From positions 1 through 50,448 of the forward strand of contig JAFPYX010000074.1 of assembly GCA_017417585.1 (NCBI GenBank): a stretch of 50,448 nt of DNA. The letters are read 5' to 3'. The notes under the pieces were generated by a model that was given only the letters and a program-made list of their open reading frames with translations, searched no databases and was not told the DNA's origin. Shown here piece after piece: positions 49,398 to 50,448 of the stretch (position 1 is the first letter of the stretch; every line of letters starts with the position of its first letter). Origin of the DNA: Victivallales bacterium (GTDB lineage Bacteria > Verrucomicrobiota > Lentisphaeria > Oligosphaerales > Oligosphaeraceae). The position numbers and the translations under genes were made by a program.

Positions 49398-50393
49398 TTA
49401 TATTCTTATCCAGCTATGCGTGGCGGCTGCCTGATAGAGCGCGTCCATCACGATGTTACGTGCGGCGGCCTCCTGGACAGTCACGAGTTTTTCCGCATTT
49501 TGGCGCCCGGCGAGATATTCCAGAAACAACGGGAATCCGGCGGGTTCTGCTGGAGGGAGGGCGGTCCAGGGCTGTGAACCGTCGGCACCGAGTTTTTCAC
49601 AGGTGAGATATAACTGGTCGTTCATGACCGTGACATGTCCTTCGGTGCCTGAAACGGTGAGGGTGACAGGGCACGCGCAGTCCACCCAGGCTGCGGAGAG
49701 TGTGGCGAGGGTGCCATTGGGGAAACGCAGGAGCGCCTCGCCGGTTTCATCGCAGTCGCCGTACCGCCCGGTGACGACCTCGACATCGGCGGTGACCTGT
49801 TCGGGCTGTCCCAACCACCACATCACAATGTCAAGCACATGGGTTCCGAGGTCTCCGAAGGCTCCGCATCCGGCCTGGACGGGATCGGCCATCCATCGCC
49901 AGTCGGTGTCGAACCATCCTCCCAAGGAGCCGCTGTGGCAGTTGTTATAGCGTACACGGGTGATTTTGCCTAGGGTTCCTTCGTCGATGAGCTTCTTTAC
50001 AAAGAGGTCAATGGGCAGCCCGCGCCGGAAGTATCCAGTGTGGAAACGTACGCCGGCCTGTGCAACGGCCGCGGCCATTTTCCGGGCATCCTCCGCATGA
50101 CAGCCAATGGGCTTCTCCGCGTAGATGTCCTTGCCGGCCTGGGCGGCTGGGATGATCAGCTCGGCGTGGCGGTCAGTCTCCGAACAGATGATGACCGCCC
50201 CGATGGAAGAATCATTCCATACAGTAGCGAGATTCCGGATGACAGGTGTGCCGAGTTTCTCCGCAGTCTTTGCGGCTCGCTCGGAATCGTGGTCCCAGAC
50301 GCCGACAACTTCGACAGCGGGTTCGTTTTTGACTAGTTCCGTGAAATGCGGGGTGTGGATGTGGGCGCAGCCCAGCCAGGCGATCTTTTTCAT
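49398..50393 (-). CDS. Gfo/Idh/MocA-family oxidoreductase
   Basis: 331 residues starting at ATG 50393. The N-terminal strand KKIAWLGCAHIHTPHF has a GCAHIH loop where GxGxxG is expected, similar to the altered loop of the 32816-33706 protein. IYAEKPIGCH is the catalytic EKP motif, and GDLGTHVLDIVMWWLG is the conserved H-containing helix, both intact. A likely NAD(P)-dependent sugar or inositol dehydrogenase. Seven tandem heptamers lie directly upstream of the start, leaving no Shine-Dalgarno sequence and only 5 bp between repeat and ATG. Confidence 0.87.
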   Translation of the reverse strand: MKKIAWLGCAHIHTPHFTELVKNEPAVEVVGVWDHDSERAAKTAEKLGTPVIRNLATVWNDSSIGAVIICSETDRHAELIIPAAQAGKDIYAEKPIGCHAEDARKMAAAVAQAGVRFHTGYFRRGLPIDLFVKKLIDEGTLGKITRVRYNNCHSGSLGGWFDTDWRWMADPVQAGCGAFGDLGTHVLDIVMWWLGQPEQVTADVEVVTGRYGDCDETGEALLRFPNGTLATLSAAWVDCACPVTLTVSGTEGHVTVMNDQLYLTCEKLGADGSQPWTALPPAEPAGFPLFLEYLAGRQNAEKLVTVQEAAARNIVMDALYQAAATHSWIRI

Positions 50394-50397
50394 GGAA

Positions 50398-50448
50398 GGT
50401 CTGAGGTCTGAGGTCTGAGGTTTGAGGTCTGAGGTCTGAGGTCTGAGG
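50398..50448. repeat. Seven tandem heptamers GGTCTGA at the window end
   Basis: GGTCTGA repeats seven times (one unit GGTTTGA) from 50398 to 50446 and runs off the window. On the - strand the array is directly upstream of the oxidoreductase start codon. Confidence 0.9.

Overview
The window looks like the chromosome of a Gram-negative bacterium of the PVC group, most likely Lentisphaerota or Kiritimatiellota. This placement is inferred from gene content (Kdo/LPS transport genes, FadL-type porin, several Gfo/Idh/MocA oxidoreductases, a large CBM9-containing glycoside-hydrolase-like protein, a TMEM43 homologue), not from a marker gene. No rRNA, tRNA, CRISPR array, transposase or phage gene was seen. 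Coding density is high and coding DNA is GC-rich, with sharply AT-rich regulatory gaps.

Layout. (1) 1-5.85 kb: heptamer tandem repeats, a GNAT-like acyltransferase and a very large secreted glycosidase-like protein. (2) 5.9-29.1 kb: an exopolysaccharide/capsule locus. An AT-rich divergent control region (22965-23320) drives rightward a Wzz-like co-polymerase, a Wza-like export lipoprotein, a Wzy/O-antigen-ligase-like protein and an alkaline-phosphatase-superfamily enzyme. Leftward it drives an eight-gene, tightly overlapping operon: initiating phosphoglycosyltransferase, beta-helix nucleotidyltransferase-like protein, predicted nucleotidyltransferase, STAS protein and four glycosyltransferase genes, the last a GT4-GT26 fusion. 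Further left are an FrhB-pyruvyltransferase fusion, more glycosyltransferases and a Wzx-type flippase. Together these form a nearly complete Wzx/Wzy-type pathway. (3) 29.2-32.8 kb: a secreted beta-helix protein, a TMEM43-family membrane protein and a small exported protein made of six 20-residue repeats. (4) 32.8-40.7 kb, leftward: two Gfo/Idh/MocA oxidoreductases, a FadL-like porin with a dyad operator, a PMT-type membrane glycosyltransferase and an FAD-dependent oxidoreductase. (5) 40.9-48.3 kb, rightward: kdsB, kdsA, kdsC, a giant LptC/LptA-like protein, lptB, a short HPF, dCMP deaminase and a C_GCAxxG-type protein. (6) 48.3-50.4 kb: a TatD nuclease and a third Gfo/Idh/MocA protein, ending in heptamer repeats.

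The most interesting candidate system is the Kdo/LPS-transport cluster. Where Proteobacteria carry separate lptC and lptA genes between kdsC and lptB, this genome has one 989-residue protein with an N-terminal membrane anchor and about eight OstA/LptA-like repeats, so it may be a single-chain periplasmic LPS bridge. Other notable points are a STAS protein with Asp at the phospho-serine position, a Wzz whose BY-kinase-like domain has lost its Walker A motif, the two enzyme fusions in the capsule locus, and unrelated 7-bp tandem repeats in at least six intergenic places, some reaching into start codons.
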